Of a stretch of 64,000 nt of DNA, positions 35,467 to 43,828 are shown piece after piece; the stretch's first letter is position 1, and each line of letters begins with the position of its first letter. The position numbers and the translations under genes were made by a program. The notes under the pieces were generated by a model that was not told the DNA's origin, made no database searches, and saw only the letters and a list, made by a program, of their open reading frames with translations. The stretch comes from Slackia equolifaciens (GTDB lineage Bacteria; Actinomycetota; Coriobacteriia; Coriobacteriales; Eggerthellaceae), in NCBI RefSeq assembly GCF_003725995.1, contig NZ_QIBX01000006.1, forward strand, positions 1-64,000, read 5' to 3'.

Positions 35467-35584
35467 AGGGTGATGGCCGTTTCATGCCCGAAATGCCAAG
35501 GGTGATGCGCCGGAATCGAGGGTGATATATTCGCAAAATGCCTGGTAAATTGCTTGCATCAAGAATCCTCCCCGCAAGGGTGAT
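35467..35584. promoter_or_regulatory. Four AGGGTGAT boxes upstream of the interrupted flavoprotein
   Basis: AGGGTGAT occurs at 35467, 35499, 35519 and 35577, all in the same orientation, within the 35253-35697 spacer. Spacings are 32, 20 and 58. They could be operator sites for a LuxR-type regulator. Confidence 0.45.
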
Positions 35585-35697
35585 GATTCGCCCCTTCTGC
35601 CCCTCCTAGAATGCGCCTTGCTTCGCAGAACAAGCGCAAGTCGCCCACCCGCCGCAAGGCGAGGCGGGTGAAAAGACGGATCCTATTGGAGGGAACG

Positions 35698-37446
35698 ATG
35701 GAAAAAGGGATTTCTCGACGCAATTTCCTAACGGGCGCGCTGGCCACCGCCGGCGTTGCGGCCGTTGCCATGACGGGCTGCTCTCCGCAGACCGCAAGCG
35801 AGGGAGGCTCTTCGAGCGCAGCCGCGCAGAGCGAGAGTGTTTCGCTTCTGACGCAGACGCCCGCCTGGCTGGGTGAGGCGCCTGAAATCGGCGAGGACGA
35901 GATCGTCGAAACCAAGCAGACCAGCCTGCTGATCATCGGCGCGGGCAACGCGGGCATGACCGCCGCGGCTACGGCAGCTGACCTCGGCCTCGACTTCATC
36001 ATCGCCGAGAAGGCTGGCCAGGTGGCGAAGACGCGCAGCTGGTATGGCGCGGTCAACATCGAGGAGTGCTTGGAAGGCGGCCAGGAAGTCGACACCATCA
36101 AGCTCAACAATGTGCTGCGTCAGTCGTTCTGCGGCATGAACGACATGCGCGTGGTGAGGGTGTGGATCGACGAATCCGCTGAAATGCATACGTGGATGCG
36201 CTCGATCATGGATCAGTTCGGCTATGACGTGAATTTCGACGGCGACCAGGGCGACGGCCGCGGCGGCGTGGGAATCGACATGTATGTCCCGCCTATTCAG
36301 GTGAACTACGTGGCGCGCGAGGATTGCAGCGAGGAGCATGCCGAGATGGCTCGCAACGAGCTGCTTGAGGAGTACATTGGCGACAAGGGCTATCAGGTCA
36401 CGTACAACCATGACCTCGCCAAGCTGGTAACGGACGAGTCGGGCGCGGTGAAGGGCGCCATCTTCAGCACCGGCGACGGCTATGTGTAGATCGATGCCGA
36501 AAACGTGCTGTTGACCACCGGCGGCTATGCCGCCAACCCTGAGATGGTTGCTGGCATCAACCCCATTCTGGCCAAGTGCGTCACGCTGGGTGTGTACTGG
36601 CCGGCCAACACCGGCATGGGCATCAAGGCCGCCATGTGGGCGGGTGCCATGAAAGACCCCAACGCCGCTGCCTTCGTGTTCGACCGCGGCGCGGTGCCTC
36701 CGGGAACCAAGGGCGGCTATACGCAGGAGAGCATCGAGGCGGGCGAGCCCGCGTTCCCCAGCACGGGTGCGCAGTTCAACCCCGGCACGCAGCCGTTCCT
36801 GAAGATGAACCTCCACGGCGAGCGCTTCTTCAACGAATCGGGCAACTACGACTGGGCTCCTTACGCTGCGGCCTCTCAGCCGAACGGCGTGTACGTGGAG
36901 GTGTGGGATGCCGGCTTCGCGGAGGACGTCAAGCGCTTCCATGGCCTTGGCTGCTCTTTCACCACGAACGTGATGATTAACCAGGTGGGCAAATCGGTGG
37001 ACGAGTATCTGAAGGATTGGCTGGACAACGGCTCCCTCATCAAGGCCGACACGCTTGACGAACTGGCCGACAAGCTGGGCTACGAAGGCGAATACAAGGA
37101 GAACTTCCTTGCCACCATCGAGCGCTACAACGAGCTCTACGATGCGCAGGAAGACCCCGATTTCGGCAAGGAGCCCTACCTGCTCTCCCAGATGCGCAAC
37201 GCACCGTTCTACGGCGTGACCCTGGGCGGCGCGCTGCTGGACACCAGCGACGGCCTGCGCATCAACACCGACATGCAGGTGCTCAACACCGACGCCGACG
37301 TGATTCCCGGCCTGTACGCCGCGGGTGATTGCAGCGGTTCGGTGTTCGCGGGCGGTTACTACAACCTGACCCACGGCATGGCGGTCGGCCGCTCCATGAC
37401 CTTCGCCCGTCATGCGGTTCGCCGCATCGCAGGCGACCTGGACTAA
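35698..37446 (+). pseudogene. Tat FAD-dependent reductase split by in-frame TAG
   Basis: One reading frame of 583 codons with a single TAG at codon 264 (36487-36489). Signal: 'SRRNFLTGALATAGVA' (RR 7-8), lipobox C28; FAD motif GAGNAG (81-86); C-terminal 'GLYAAGDCSGSVFAGGYYNL'. Both sides remain in frame with full family sequence, and the stop falls in 'GDGYV-stop-IDAENVLLTTGG', where relatives often have Gln; CAG to TAG is one transition. Either a recent nonsense mutation or suppressed readthrough; no suppressor gene is in the window. GGAGGG precedes ATG 35698. A LuxR gene converges on it. Confidence 0.85.
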
Positions 37447-37486
37447 TTCCTTGCCTGCTCATTGAGCTCTATATTTCCCCTCCCTG

Positions 37487-37517
37487 AAGGGAGACGCCCT
37501 GCGGGCGTCTCCCTTTT
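37487..37517 (+). terminator. Intrinsic terminator after interrupted flavoprotein
   Basis: Thirteen-base-pair stem (AAGGGAGACGCCC and complement) with a 3-nt loop, followed by TTTT. Confidence 0.92.
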
Positions 37518-37577
37518 GCTCTATGCAAGGGGGGTGCGAGGCTGCGGGGCGTGCAGGGCTGCGGGGTGGAGCGGGAC

Positions 37578-37613
37578 GGCGGGATGGGACGGGCCGGCGG
37601 GATGGGATGGGCC
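37578..37613. repeat. Two tandem 18-bp repeats
   Basis: GGCGGGATGGGACGGGCC is repeated head to tail once with one C/T change. The surrounding G-rich stretch (37522-37613) has many GGG runs and might form a quadruplex. Confidence 0.75.
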
Positions 37614-37633
37614 GGCGCGTTGCCGCAATGCGT

Positions 37634-39028
37634 CTACAGCTTATCGATAAGCTCGATGAGCTCTTGCTGTGAATGGATGTCGAGCTTGGTGTAGATATGC
37701 TTGACATGCGTTTTCACCGTATTGTACGAAATGACGCACGTCTGCTCGATGTCTTTGCCGGTCATGCCCGAGGCGAGCATCTGGCATATCTCCACCTCGC
37801 GCTTCGTAAGCCCATATTTCTCGGCGGCAACGGCGCATTTGCTTTGTAGTTCGTCAGGCGGGGTGGGCAGCGGCTCTACGGCGCGCACGGGCTCCACTTC
37901 GAAGATGAGTTTCTCAAACGTGAAGCGCCGCAGCCAAACGTAGCTCAATATTAGGAACATGAGCAGAATGACCGCAATAGAAGACGTTGCCACAAGTTGA
38001 TTGGATACGGTGGCGGCATTGATGAAATGCCCCGACGCCGAACCCACGAGCGCTCCGGCGGTGGTAAACGTTTTCCCCAGGGCTATAACGCGCAACGCGC
38101 CAATCGGGTTGCGCTTGCCCATAGACACCATGATGAGCGTTTCCAGTATGGAGAGTAGGCCGCTTCCCGTTGTGAGCGCGATGTTGCTGGCGAGTACGGG
38201 TGCCTGGTTGATGAACACGATGGCCGTCAAAAAGCCGCAGATGACGCAGAATGCTGCAATGCCGGCAATGGAATCGACGGCTGCGTGTTCGCGCGACCAG
38301 AGGAAGGCGGCGCCCACGAAGGCAACCACAAGAACGCTCGGCAAGATGCTGTGCACGGGAACGCCCGAAACGCAATTGAGCGCCAAAGCGAATCCCGAAA
38401 CGCAGTGAAATATGAATACGCAGATGAATGCGGGATTCGTGACGGATACGAATGAGTGCGCGTTTTGAAGCTCAAGCTCTCGGATGTGTGTGGATCGGGC
38501 GTTCAGGTCGGCATAGTCATGCAGGCTCGAATTGGCAAGCGCGAGCTGGGCTAGGGGAAGAAGCCCCAGGAGAGCGTATTGGATATCGAGTCCGAAGGTG
38601 TCTACGGCAGAGGAGACAATGCCGGAAACGGCGTAAGCGACGCAGGCGCACAGGGCGACGTTTCCGAAGCTCGTCAGCCTGCAGAGCATCAGAATGGGCA
38701 GCGTGTTGTACCACGTTCCGCCTATGCAGAGCAGTGCGAACGCAAAGGTGATGAGTGTGGTGGCGCCCTGGGGCATGGCCAGGGATGTGAACATGAGCGC
38801 GCATCCCGCCACGGCCAAAACGCCGGATGCGGCAGAAAGGCGTTTTGCGGTTTTGGGAGATAGGATAAGCGGAACAATGAACGCAATGGCAAGCAGGGGA
38901 ATCGCTCTGCTTGCCAAATAGATGACGTCTCGAGCGATTGGAGCAGAAACGGAGAGCGCCGAAATGACTTGCGCATTGAGCACGTGCCCATAAATATCCG
39001 ATAAGGTGCATGCCGCAAGGCATGTCAT
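37634..39028 (-). CDS. Membrane LuxR-family transcriptional regulator
   Basis: At least 464 residues: ~12 membrane helices, then a LuxR helix-turn-helix ('YGLTKREVEICQMLASGMTG', then 'ISYNTVKTHVKHIYTKLDIH'). It converges on the TAG-interrupted flavoprotein. ATG 39028 falls inside the first hydrophobic helix and has no ribosome site. The frame stays open upstream to 39088 without ATG, GTG or TTG, but GGGAGAG lies 8 nt before an ATT codon at 39061. A rare ATT start is therefore possible. It follows the M20 peptidase gene and may be co-transcribed with it. Confidence 0.82.
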   Translation of the reverse strand: MTCLAACTLSDIYGHVLNAQVISALSVSAPIARDVIYLASRAIPLLAIAFIVPLILSPKTAKRLSAASGVLAVAGCALMFTSLAMPQGATTLITFAFALLCIGGTWYNTLPILMLCRLTSFGNVALCACVAYAVSGIVSSAVDTFGLDIQYALLGLLPLAQLALANSSLHDYADLNARSTHIRELELQNAHSFVSVTNPAFICVFIFHCVSGFALALNCVSGVPVHSILPSVLVVAFVGAAFLWSREHAAVDSIAGIAAFCVICGFLTAIVFINQAPVLASNIALTTGSGLLSILETLIMVSMGKRNPIGALRVIALGKTFTTAGALVGSASGHFINAATVSNQLVATSSIAVILLMFLILSYVWLRRFTFEKLIFEVEPVRAVEPLPTPPDELQSKCAVAAEKYGLTKREVEICQMLASGMTGKDIEQTCVISYNTVKTHVKHIYTKLDIHSQQELIELIDKL

Positions 39029-39066
39029 CCAGATGAAAGCGTTGTTTTTAAATTCTGCAATTCTGT

Positions 39067-40527
39067 TTACTCTCCCAGTTTCGCCAGGTCAAGCGCCATC
39101 AGGCGGGCGATGGTGAGGATGTACACGCGCATCGCACGCTTGAGGCTCTCTTCGCTCACTCCCTCGTCGGCGCCATGCATGGGGCCCACCCAATCGGGAT
39201 AGACGTCATGCGGGTCTTCCGGCCCGAAGCTCGCCGCGCAGGGGAATTCGCGCGCATAGGTGCCGCCGCCGATGGTGAACGGCTCGCCGTCGAAGCCTGT
39301 TGCCTCGCGGTAGGCCGAGGCCAGCGCCTGAATGGCGGGGCTGTCGGGCTTGGTGAGGAAGGGCGGCAGGCCGCCGGTGAGCTCTACAGAAGCGTCTGCG
39401 TCGGCGGCAAGTGCTTGGAACTTTGCCAGCAGCTCCTCGCCCGTCGTGGAGGTGGGGTAACGGATGTCGATGGTGATGCACATGCGGTTCTGCTCGCGGT
39501 GGATGGTGCCTACGATGCACGTGAGGCCGCCGAAGTATTCGTCCTGCGAATCGACGCCGATCGAACTGCCGTCGGTTGAGTCCATGATGCGGCCGATCAT
39601 GCGCAGGTAGGCCTCTTCGGCGGGGTTGCATAGGCTGTTCGCAAGTGCGTATTTCACCAGCATGTCGATGGCGTTCACTGTGCCTTCGGGCAGTGACGCA
39701 TGGCCACCGCGTCCGGTTGCCACGAGGCGCGCGCAGCCATCGCCCGCATCGGCGATCTCGATGCCCTCTGCCGTGGGCAGGTTGGAGGCGTCGGCGTGCA
39801 CCACGAGGGCGGCCTGGCTGGGCACAGCATTGGTGGACGAGCTGCCCGTGGTGAAATCCACGATGCGCCCGTCGGGGATCTCAAGCGACGTGATGGCGCA
39901 GTCGAACTGGCCTTTTTCGCCGTAGCAGGCGGGGAAGGCGTTGTCGGGCGTGAAGAGGAACGCCGGAGCGGGATAGTGCTCGAGGTAGTAGCGCACGTCG
40001 CGCATGGTGCCGGTTTCCTCGTTAGTGCCCATGAGCATGCGCAGCGTGTAGGGCAGGCGCGTGCCCGTGCGTTCGCACCAGTCTTTAAAGAACTTCATGC
40101 AGTAGAGCGAAATGACCAGCGGGCCCTTGTCGTCGATTACGCCGCGGCCGATGAGAAAGCCCTCGCGGCGCTCGAGGGTCCAGGGGTCGCTCGTCCAGCC
40201 CACGCCGGGGGTCACCACGTCGGCGTGGCATATCATGGCAAGCTGCGTGTCGGACTCTCCCGGCAGGTCGGCGATGCCGATTTCGCCCGCATCGTCCCAG
40301 GATTTGAACCCCAGTCGTTGTGCCAGGTCAACCGAGGCTCGCAGGCCCTCATGCGCTTCGGGGCCGGAAGGGTCGTCCGGCGTGGCTCGATTGAAGTCGA
40401 CGATGCTGGGCACGGCGACGAGCGTGCCGATCTCATGGACGATTTCCTCCCAATGCGCCTCGATAAACGCGTCGGCCTGGGTGAGGAATTCATCGCTGTT
40501 CGCCAGGGATAGCTGCGTATTTGCCAT
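39067..40527 (-). CDS. M20-family dipeptidase (PepV/Sapep-like)
   Basis: Zinc-dependent peptidase of 486 residues. 'AMICHADVVTPG' gives the first metal His and its Asp partner, 'GRGVIDDKGPL' the bridging Asp, and 'GTNEETG' the catalytic Glu pair. The lid domain follows, and 'MHGADE' near the C-terminus supplies the last metal ligand. Cytosolic; relatives cleave dipeptides or aminoacyl-His substrates. ATG 40527 matches the family N-terminus; upstream in-frame sequence overlaps the tRNA promoter region and is not coding. Confidence 0.87.
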   Translation of the reverse strand: MANTQLSLANSDEFLTQADAFIEAHWEEIVHEIGTLVAVPSIVDFNRATPDDPSGPEAHEGLRASVDLAQRLGFKSWDDAGEIGIADLPGESDTQLAMICHADVVTPGVGWTSDPWTLERREGFLIGRGVIDDKGPLVISLYCMKFFKDWCERTGTRLPYTLRMLMGTNEETGTMRDVRYYLEHYPAPAFLFTPDNAFPACYGEKGQFDCAITSLEIPDGRIVDFTTGSSSTNAVPSQAALVVHADASNLPTAEGIEIADAGDGCARLVATGRGGHASLPEGTVNAIDMLVKYALANSLCNPAEEAYLRMIGRIMDSTDGSSIGVDSQDEYFGGLTCIVGTIHREQNRMCITIDIRYPTSTTGEELLAKFQALAADADASVELTGGLPPFLTKPDSPAIQALASAYREATGFDGEPFTIGGGTYAREFPCAASFGPEDPHDVYPDWVGPMHGADEGVSEESLKRAMRVYILTIARLMALDLAKLGE

Positions 40528-40664
40528 GGCATCTCTTTCTCTTGTGTTGCGCGAATGCGCCCATTCTACTCGCACCGGGCCAAAAGAGTTCGAATCGCGT
40601 GTGACCGATGAACAAATCCGGGCAGCCCCCATGATGTGGGCTCGTCGCAATCTGCGTTTTCCTG

Positions 40665-40693
40665 TGGCACGCCGGCGGTACTTCATATATAAT
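40665..40693 (+). promoter_or_regulatory. tRNA-Leu promoter
   Basis: Perfect TATAAT (40688-40693), with a weak -35 (TGGCAC) 17 nt upstream. The tRNA begins 11 nt downstream. Confidence 0.7.
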
Positions 40694-40703
40694 ACCCATT
40701 CGC

Positions 40704-40786
40704 GCCCGAGTGGCGGAATGGCAGACGCGGCGGTCTCAAAAACCGTTGTCTTTGACGTGCGAGTTCGACTCTCGCCTCGGGCACCA
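40704..40786 (+). tRNA. tRNA-Leu(CAA)
   Basis: Complete class II tRNA. Acceptor GCCCGAG/CTCGGGC; D arm; anticodon stem GCGGT/ACCGT (one G-U pair) with loop CTCAAAA, anticodon CAA at 40737-40739; long variable arm GTC-TTT-GAC; T arm GCGAG-TTCGACT-CTCGC; encoded CCA. Reads UUG leucine codons. All stems were paired by hand. Confidence 0.96.
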
Positions 40787-40799
40787 TCTCCGCGCCAGC

Positions 40800-40833
40800 A
40801 GGGGGAACGTCATATGCGGCGTTCCCCCTTTCT
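40800..40833 (+). terminator. Terminator after tRNA-Leu
   Basis: AGGGGGAACG/CGTTCCCCCT stem with a 10-nt loop, followed by TTCTT, 14 nt after the tRNA. Confidence 0.85.
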
Positions 40834-40909
40834 TATTGTGCGCGCGTTTTGGCCGTCCAGTGCTCAGGGGAGCGTGCGGCGGGTGAAAGGCGCGCGGGAA
40901 GGAACCGAC

Positions 40910-41449
40910 ATGTCCAATTCGCAGCTTGACCTGGAAAGCCTGATTGTCGACATTCCCGACTACCCCGAGCCGGGCGTTGTCTTTAAGGACATCACTCCGC
41001 TCCTGGGCGATCCGCAGGGGCTTGCCGCCGCGGTCGATCGTATCGCCGAGCATTTCAAGGATGCCGGCGTGACCAAGGTGGTGGGCGCCGAGGCCCGCGG
41101 CTTCATGGTGGGCGCTCCTGTGGCATACAAGTTGGGTGCTGGCTTTGTGCCCGCGCGCAAGCCGGGCAAGCTGCCGCGCGAGGTGGTATGCGAAACCTAT
41201 GCGCTGGAATACGGCACTGATGAGCTGCAGATTCATGCGGACGCCCTCACCCCTGATGACGTGGTGCTGCTGGTGGACGACCTGGTTGCCACGGGCGGAA
41301 CGGCGGTTGCCCAGGTGAAGCTGGTGGAGAAGTTCGGCGCGCGCATGGCGGGCTTGGGCTTTCTGATGGAGCTTGAGTTCTTGCATCCGCGCGAGGTGAT
41401 TGCCCAGGCTACCGATGCGGATATGTTCTCGCTTGTGCAGGTGAAATAA
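40910..41449 (+). CDS. apt: Adenine phosphoribosyltransferase
   Basis: Converts adenine and PRPP to AMP in purine salvage. 179 residues, the normal length. 'PDYPEPGVVFKDITPLL' and 'GAEARGFMVGAPVAYKLGAG' are Apt-specific, and the PRPP-binding loop is 'VVLLVDDLVATGGTA'. ATG 40910 follows GGGAAGGA; the same frame is open upstream through the tRNA and must not be taken as coding. A terminator lies 43 nt downstream, so it is a single-gene unit. Confidence 0.95.
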   Translation: MSNSQLDLESLIVDIPDYPEPGVVFKDITPLLGDPQGLAAAVDRIAEHFKDAGVTKVVGAEARGFMVGAPVAYKLGAGFVPARKPGKLPREVVCETYALEYGTDELQIHADALTPDDVVLLVDDLVATGGTAVAQVKLVEKFGARMAGLGFLMELEFLHPREVIAQATDADMFSLVQVK

Positions 41450-41492
41450 ATCCTCTGTGCAAAATAAATCCTCGTCATATTGGCAAGCATTC

Positions 41493-41519
41493 AAAGCCGC
41501 CTTTCGGGGCGGCTTTTGT
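41493..41519 (+). terminator. Terminator after apt
   Basis: AAAGCCGCC/GGCGGCTTT stem with a TTTCGG loop and a TTTTG tail. Confidence 0.92.
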
Positions 41520-41594
41520 GTTGGGCGATTGCTTGCTCGGCCGGCGCGAGGCTCGCATGCATGCGCGCCCGGATGACGTGCATCCGCAATCGAC

Positions 41595-41684
41595 GTCGTG
41601 CCCACGCCCGCCCGAAAGGAATGGCGAGGCGGCATGGGAGTCGCGCCTGGCGCGGGTCGTGCCCACGCCCGCCCGAAAGGAATG
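41595..41684. repeat. Two perfect 29-bp direct repeats around a 32-bp spacer
   Basis: The 29-bp units at 41595-41623 and 41656-41684 are identical and begin GTCGTGCCCACGCCCGCCCG. Each outer flank carries a GGATG...CATCC mini-hairpin followed by GCAAT (41567-41588 and 41696-41718). The dimensions recall a minimal CRISPR, but the repeat is not palindromic and no cas gene is present. This is the main content of the 41520-41855 gap. Confidence 0.85.
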
Positions 41685-41855
41685 CCTGCGCGCACGGATG
41701 AGCACACATCCGCAATGTCATCCTAACGTAATAGATTTTTGTTTGAGGAGTGTGCCGATTTAAGGGAGCGCTTTAGTAAAGCGGCGCACGATAGTGGCCG
41801 GGCGGATGGCGCGTGCTAGAATCGGCCGGTTGATAGGTGCCAATTCAAGAGAGGC

Positions 41856-42557
41856 ATGGTGGCTCCAATGAAACAATCCGCCGCGTTGATGCGTGCCGAA
41901 TCGATCGCATACTGCGGTCTTTCTATTGCGCTGCTTACCGTTAGCGCTTGGGTCACGGTTCCCCTCGGCCCCGTGCCGTTCACATTGCAAACCATGATGC
42001 TGGTCTTTGTGGTGTTGCTGCTTCCGCCGCGCGAGGCGCTGGTCAGCGTGTTCGGCTATCTTGCGTTGGGCGCGTTGGGCGCTCCGGTATTCTCGGGCAT
42101 GAAGGGCGGGCTGGCTTCGCTTTTGGGCCCCACGGGCGGATTCATCGTGGGATTTGGCCTGGGTGCTGTGGCCGCGGTGCTCGTTTTGAAGATATGGAAA
42201 GCTCCGGCGGGCGCGATGTCCGTTCGCGGTGGTTCGGCGTCCGCGTCGGGCGCATTGGGCGCTCGCGGCACTGCGACTTCTGCATCGGGCGCGCCGACGT
42301 TTTCTCTCAGCGCCCTTCGCGCTGCCCGGATCGTGGGCGCTGCGCGCAACCTGGTTGCCGCCTTCGCCCTGCTCATCGTTTCCTATCTCTGCGGATGGGC
42401 ACAGCTCATGGCGGTTGCCGGGCTGGATCCCCTGGCTGCTTTCCTCGTGGGAATCGCGCCGTTTGTCGTTTTGGACATTATTAAGATTTCGGTCGGCGCT
42501 GCGTTAGCGGGCGCCGTTCGTCGTGCCGTTCCCGCGCTCAGGGCGAAGGCGGCCTAG
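41856..42557 (+). CDS. bioY: Biotin transporter BioY
   Basis: Substrate-binding membrane subunit of ECF-type biotin uptake. 'VTVPLGPVPFTLQTMMLVFV' and 'LGALGAPVFSGMKGG', with 'GPTGGFIVGF', are the BioY core. About 40 residues (~117-157) between helices are a Gly/Ala/Ser-rich insert ('RGGSASASGALGARG') not usual in BioY, making it 233 rather than ~190 long. AAGAGAGG precedes ATG 41856. No EcfA/EcfT genes lie nearby; a shared ECF module elsewhere, or solitary function, is implied. Confidence 0.9.
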   Translation: MVAPMKQSAALMRAESIAYCGLSIALLTVSAWVTVPLGPVPFTLQTMMLVFVVLLLPPREALVSVFGYLALGALGAPVFSGMKGGLASLLGPTGGFIVGFGLGAVAAVLVLKIWKAPAGAMSVRGGSASASGALGARGTATSASGAPTFSLSALRAARIVGAARNLVAAFALLIVSYLCGWAQLMAVAGLDPLAAFLVGIAPFVVLDIIKISVGAALAGAVRRAVPALRAKAA

Positions 42558-42603
42558 AGCGGGAAAGGCCTGTAAGCTGGAGCAGGCGGCAGCGGGGCCA
42601 TGA

Positions 42604-42781
42604 CCGCTTTTTTGCCGCTAAATGGCAATTTTGTCGAGTTATGAACTCTAGAAGGGGTCTCAAGCCTTCCTCTATAGAGGTCTGTTTTGCAAAATCCCAG
42701 GTCAGCTTGTTGCACCAAACAGCATCGGGATGAAAGTGGTGCCGAAAAGAGTTCATAACTCGCTATTTTTGGCAAAACGGC
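42604..42781. repeat. Long inverted-repeat element, copy 3 (reversed)
   Basis: Core arms CGAGTTATGAACTCT (42635-42649) and its complement (42748-42762), with looser pairing extending outwards. The 98-bp centre holds, on the minus strand, TGACCTGGGATTTT (42704 down to 42691). Read from the minus strand, the arm-to-core distance is 45 nt, against 43 in the other two copies. It lies between bioY and the terminator in the 42558-42928 gap. Confidence 0.8.
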
Positions 42782-42813
42782 GCAAATAATCTGTACATGC
42801 ATCCTGAGTGCCA

Positions 42814-42850
42814 AAAGCCCCGCCGTCAATGGTTGTGACGGCGGGGCTTT
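42814..42850. terminator. Bidirectional terminator bioY/nrfD
   Basis: Perfect 15-bp stem AAAGCCCCGCCGTCA with its complement and a 7-nt loop, A-rich before and TTT at the end, between convergent genes. The right arm (GCGGGGCTTTG) is repeated again at ~42871. Confidence 0.88.
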
Positions 42851-42928
42851 GTCGGGGCGCCACGATTGCGGCGGGGCTTTGCCGAAGCGTGTACGGGTTT
42901 GCGTCCCTAGGCGGCGCGCTCCCAGGCG

Positions 42929-43822
42929 TTACGCCAGTGCGACCACCATAGTGAGGGGAACGGCCGCCATGACCACCAGGTAGCGAAGCATGAATCCGCC
43001 GACCAGGACGCTGATGTCGGAGGCGAAGCTGATCCAGTGCGCCTTGCGGCTTTCCTCGAACTCTTTGGGGCTAAAGAACAGGAGCCACAGCTCGAGCACG
43101 GTGGGAAGCACCAGGCCCACGGCCACCAGGCCGATCCAGAACCACAGCGCCCACTCGCCGCTTACCAGGTTGGCCACGCTTGCCGCGCCGGCGGAGTTGG
43201 TCTGCCCGGTGATGAACAGGAGCGACGCCACCAGCAGAAGCTCGATGATGGGCAGGCAGAAGTGGAACTTCTTGAGCACGCCCACGCGGTTGAACTCGTC
43301 GGCATGGCGGATGACGGCCAGCATCAGCACGCTTGCGGCGCCGGCGCTCATGGCGCCCACCACGAACAGCACGGGCAGCAGCGCGTTGTTCCACAGCGGG
43401 TAGGTCTGGCACACGCCCAGCAGCGCGCCGGTGTAGGCGGCCACGCACAGCGAGATGACAACGCCCACGATGTCAAGCCAGGTGGGGATGGATTTCTTCA
43501 TGAAGTCCATCACGACGGCCACGATGGCCACCACCATGAACAGGCTCAGGAACACCACGCCCCAGGTCATGACCGAACCCCAGTTGGTGAGCAGATAGAA
43601 GAAGCGGATGGGGTTGTGCAGGCCCGCCTCGGCGTCAATCATGAGCAGCACCAGGCCGATAGCCACCGCGATGGGTGCCACGATGTGTCCGGTGCGGCGC
43701 ATGGAGGTCGCGTCGGGATGGCGCCAGCCGAGGAACGCCGAAGTGATGTAGGCGCCCGCGCCCAGGCCGGCGAGGAACAGGTACCATGCGATGATGGAGC
43801 CCCAAATAGGTTCGTACGTCAT
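42929..43822 (-). CDS. NrfD/PsrC-type membrane subunit
   Basis: Quinone-interacting membrane anchor of a molybdoenzyme, 297 residues with about eight helices. It opens 'WGSIIAWYLFLAGLGAGAYI', the NrfD/PsrC start. It passes electrons between the menaquinone pool and the FeS subunit encoded just upstream (6-nt gap). Last gene of the torD-molybdo-FeS-anchor operon. There is no haem-binding pattern, so it is NrfD-like rather than cytochrome b. Confidence 0.88.
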   Translation of the reverse strand: MTYEPIWGSIIAWYLFLAGLGAGAYITSAFLGWRHPDATSMRRTGHIVAPIAVAIGLVLLMIDAEAGLHNPIRFFYLLTNWGSVMTWGVVFLSLFMVVAIVAVVMDFMKKSIPTWLDIVGVVISLCVAAYTGALLGVCQTYPLWNNALLPVLFVVGAMSAGAASVLMLAVIRHADEFNRVGVLKKFHFCLPIIELLLVASLLFITGQTNSAGAASVANLVSGEWALWFWIGLVAVGLVLPTVLELWLLFFSPKEFEESRKAHWISFASDISVLVGGFMLRYLVVMAAVPLTMVVALA

Positions 43823-43828
43823 CTTTCA

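Noticed and set aside
36487-36489. Pyrrolysine codon in the flavoprotein
   Set aside because: Pyrrolysine is typical of methylamine methyltransferases; no pyl genes are in the window, and a one-step CAG to TAG change explains it more simply.
40112-40909. Upstream extension of apt through the tRNA-Leu gene
   Set aside because: The frame is open but covers the tRNA, its promoter and terminator; the apt family start and ribosome site are at 40910.
41595-41684. CRISPR array
   Set aside because: Only two repeats, not palindromic, no leader and no cas genes; kept as a repeat with an open question.
41760-41855. BirA operator upstream of bioY
   Set aside because: No TTGTTAAC-type inverted repeat is present, and the BirA in this window has no DNA-binding domain.
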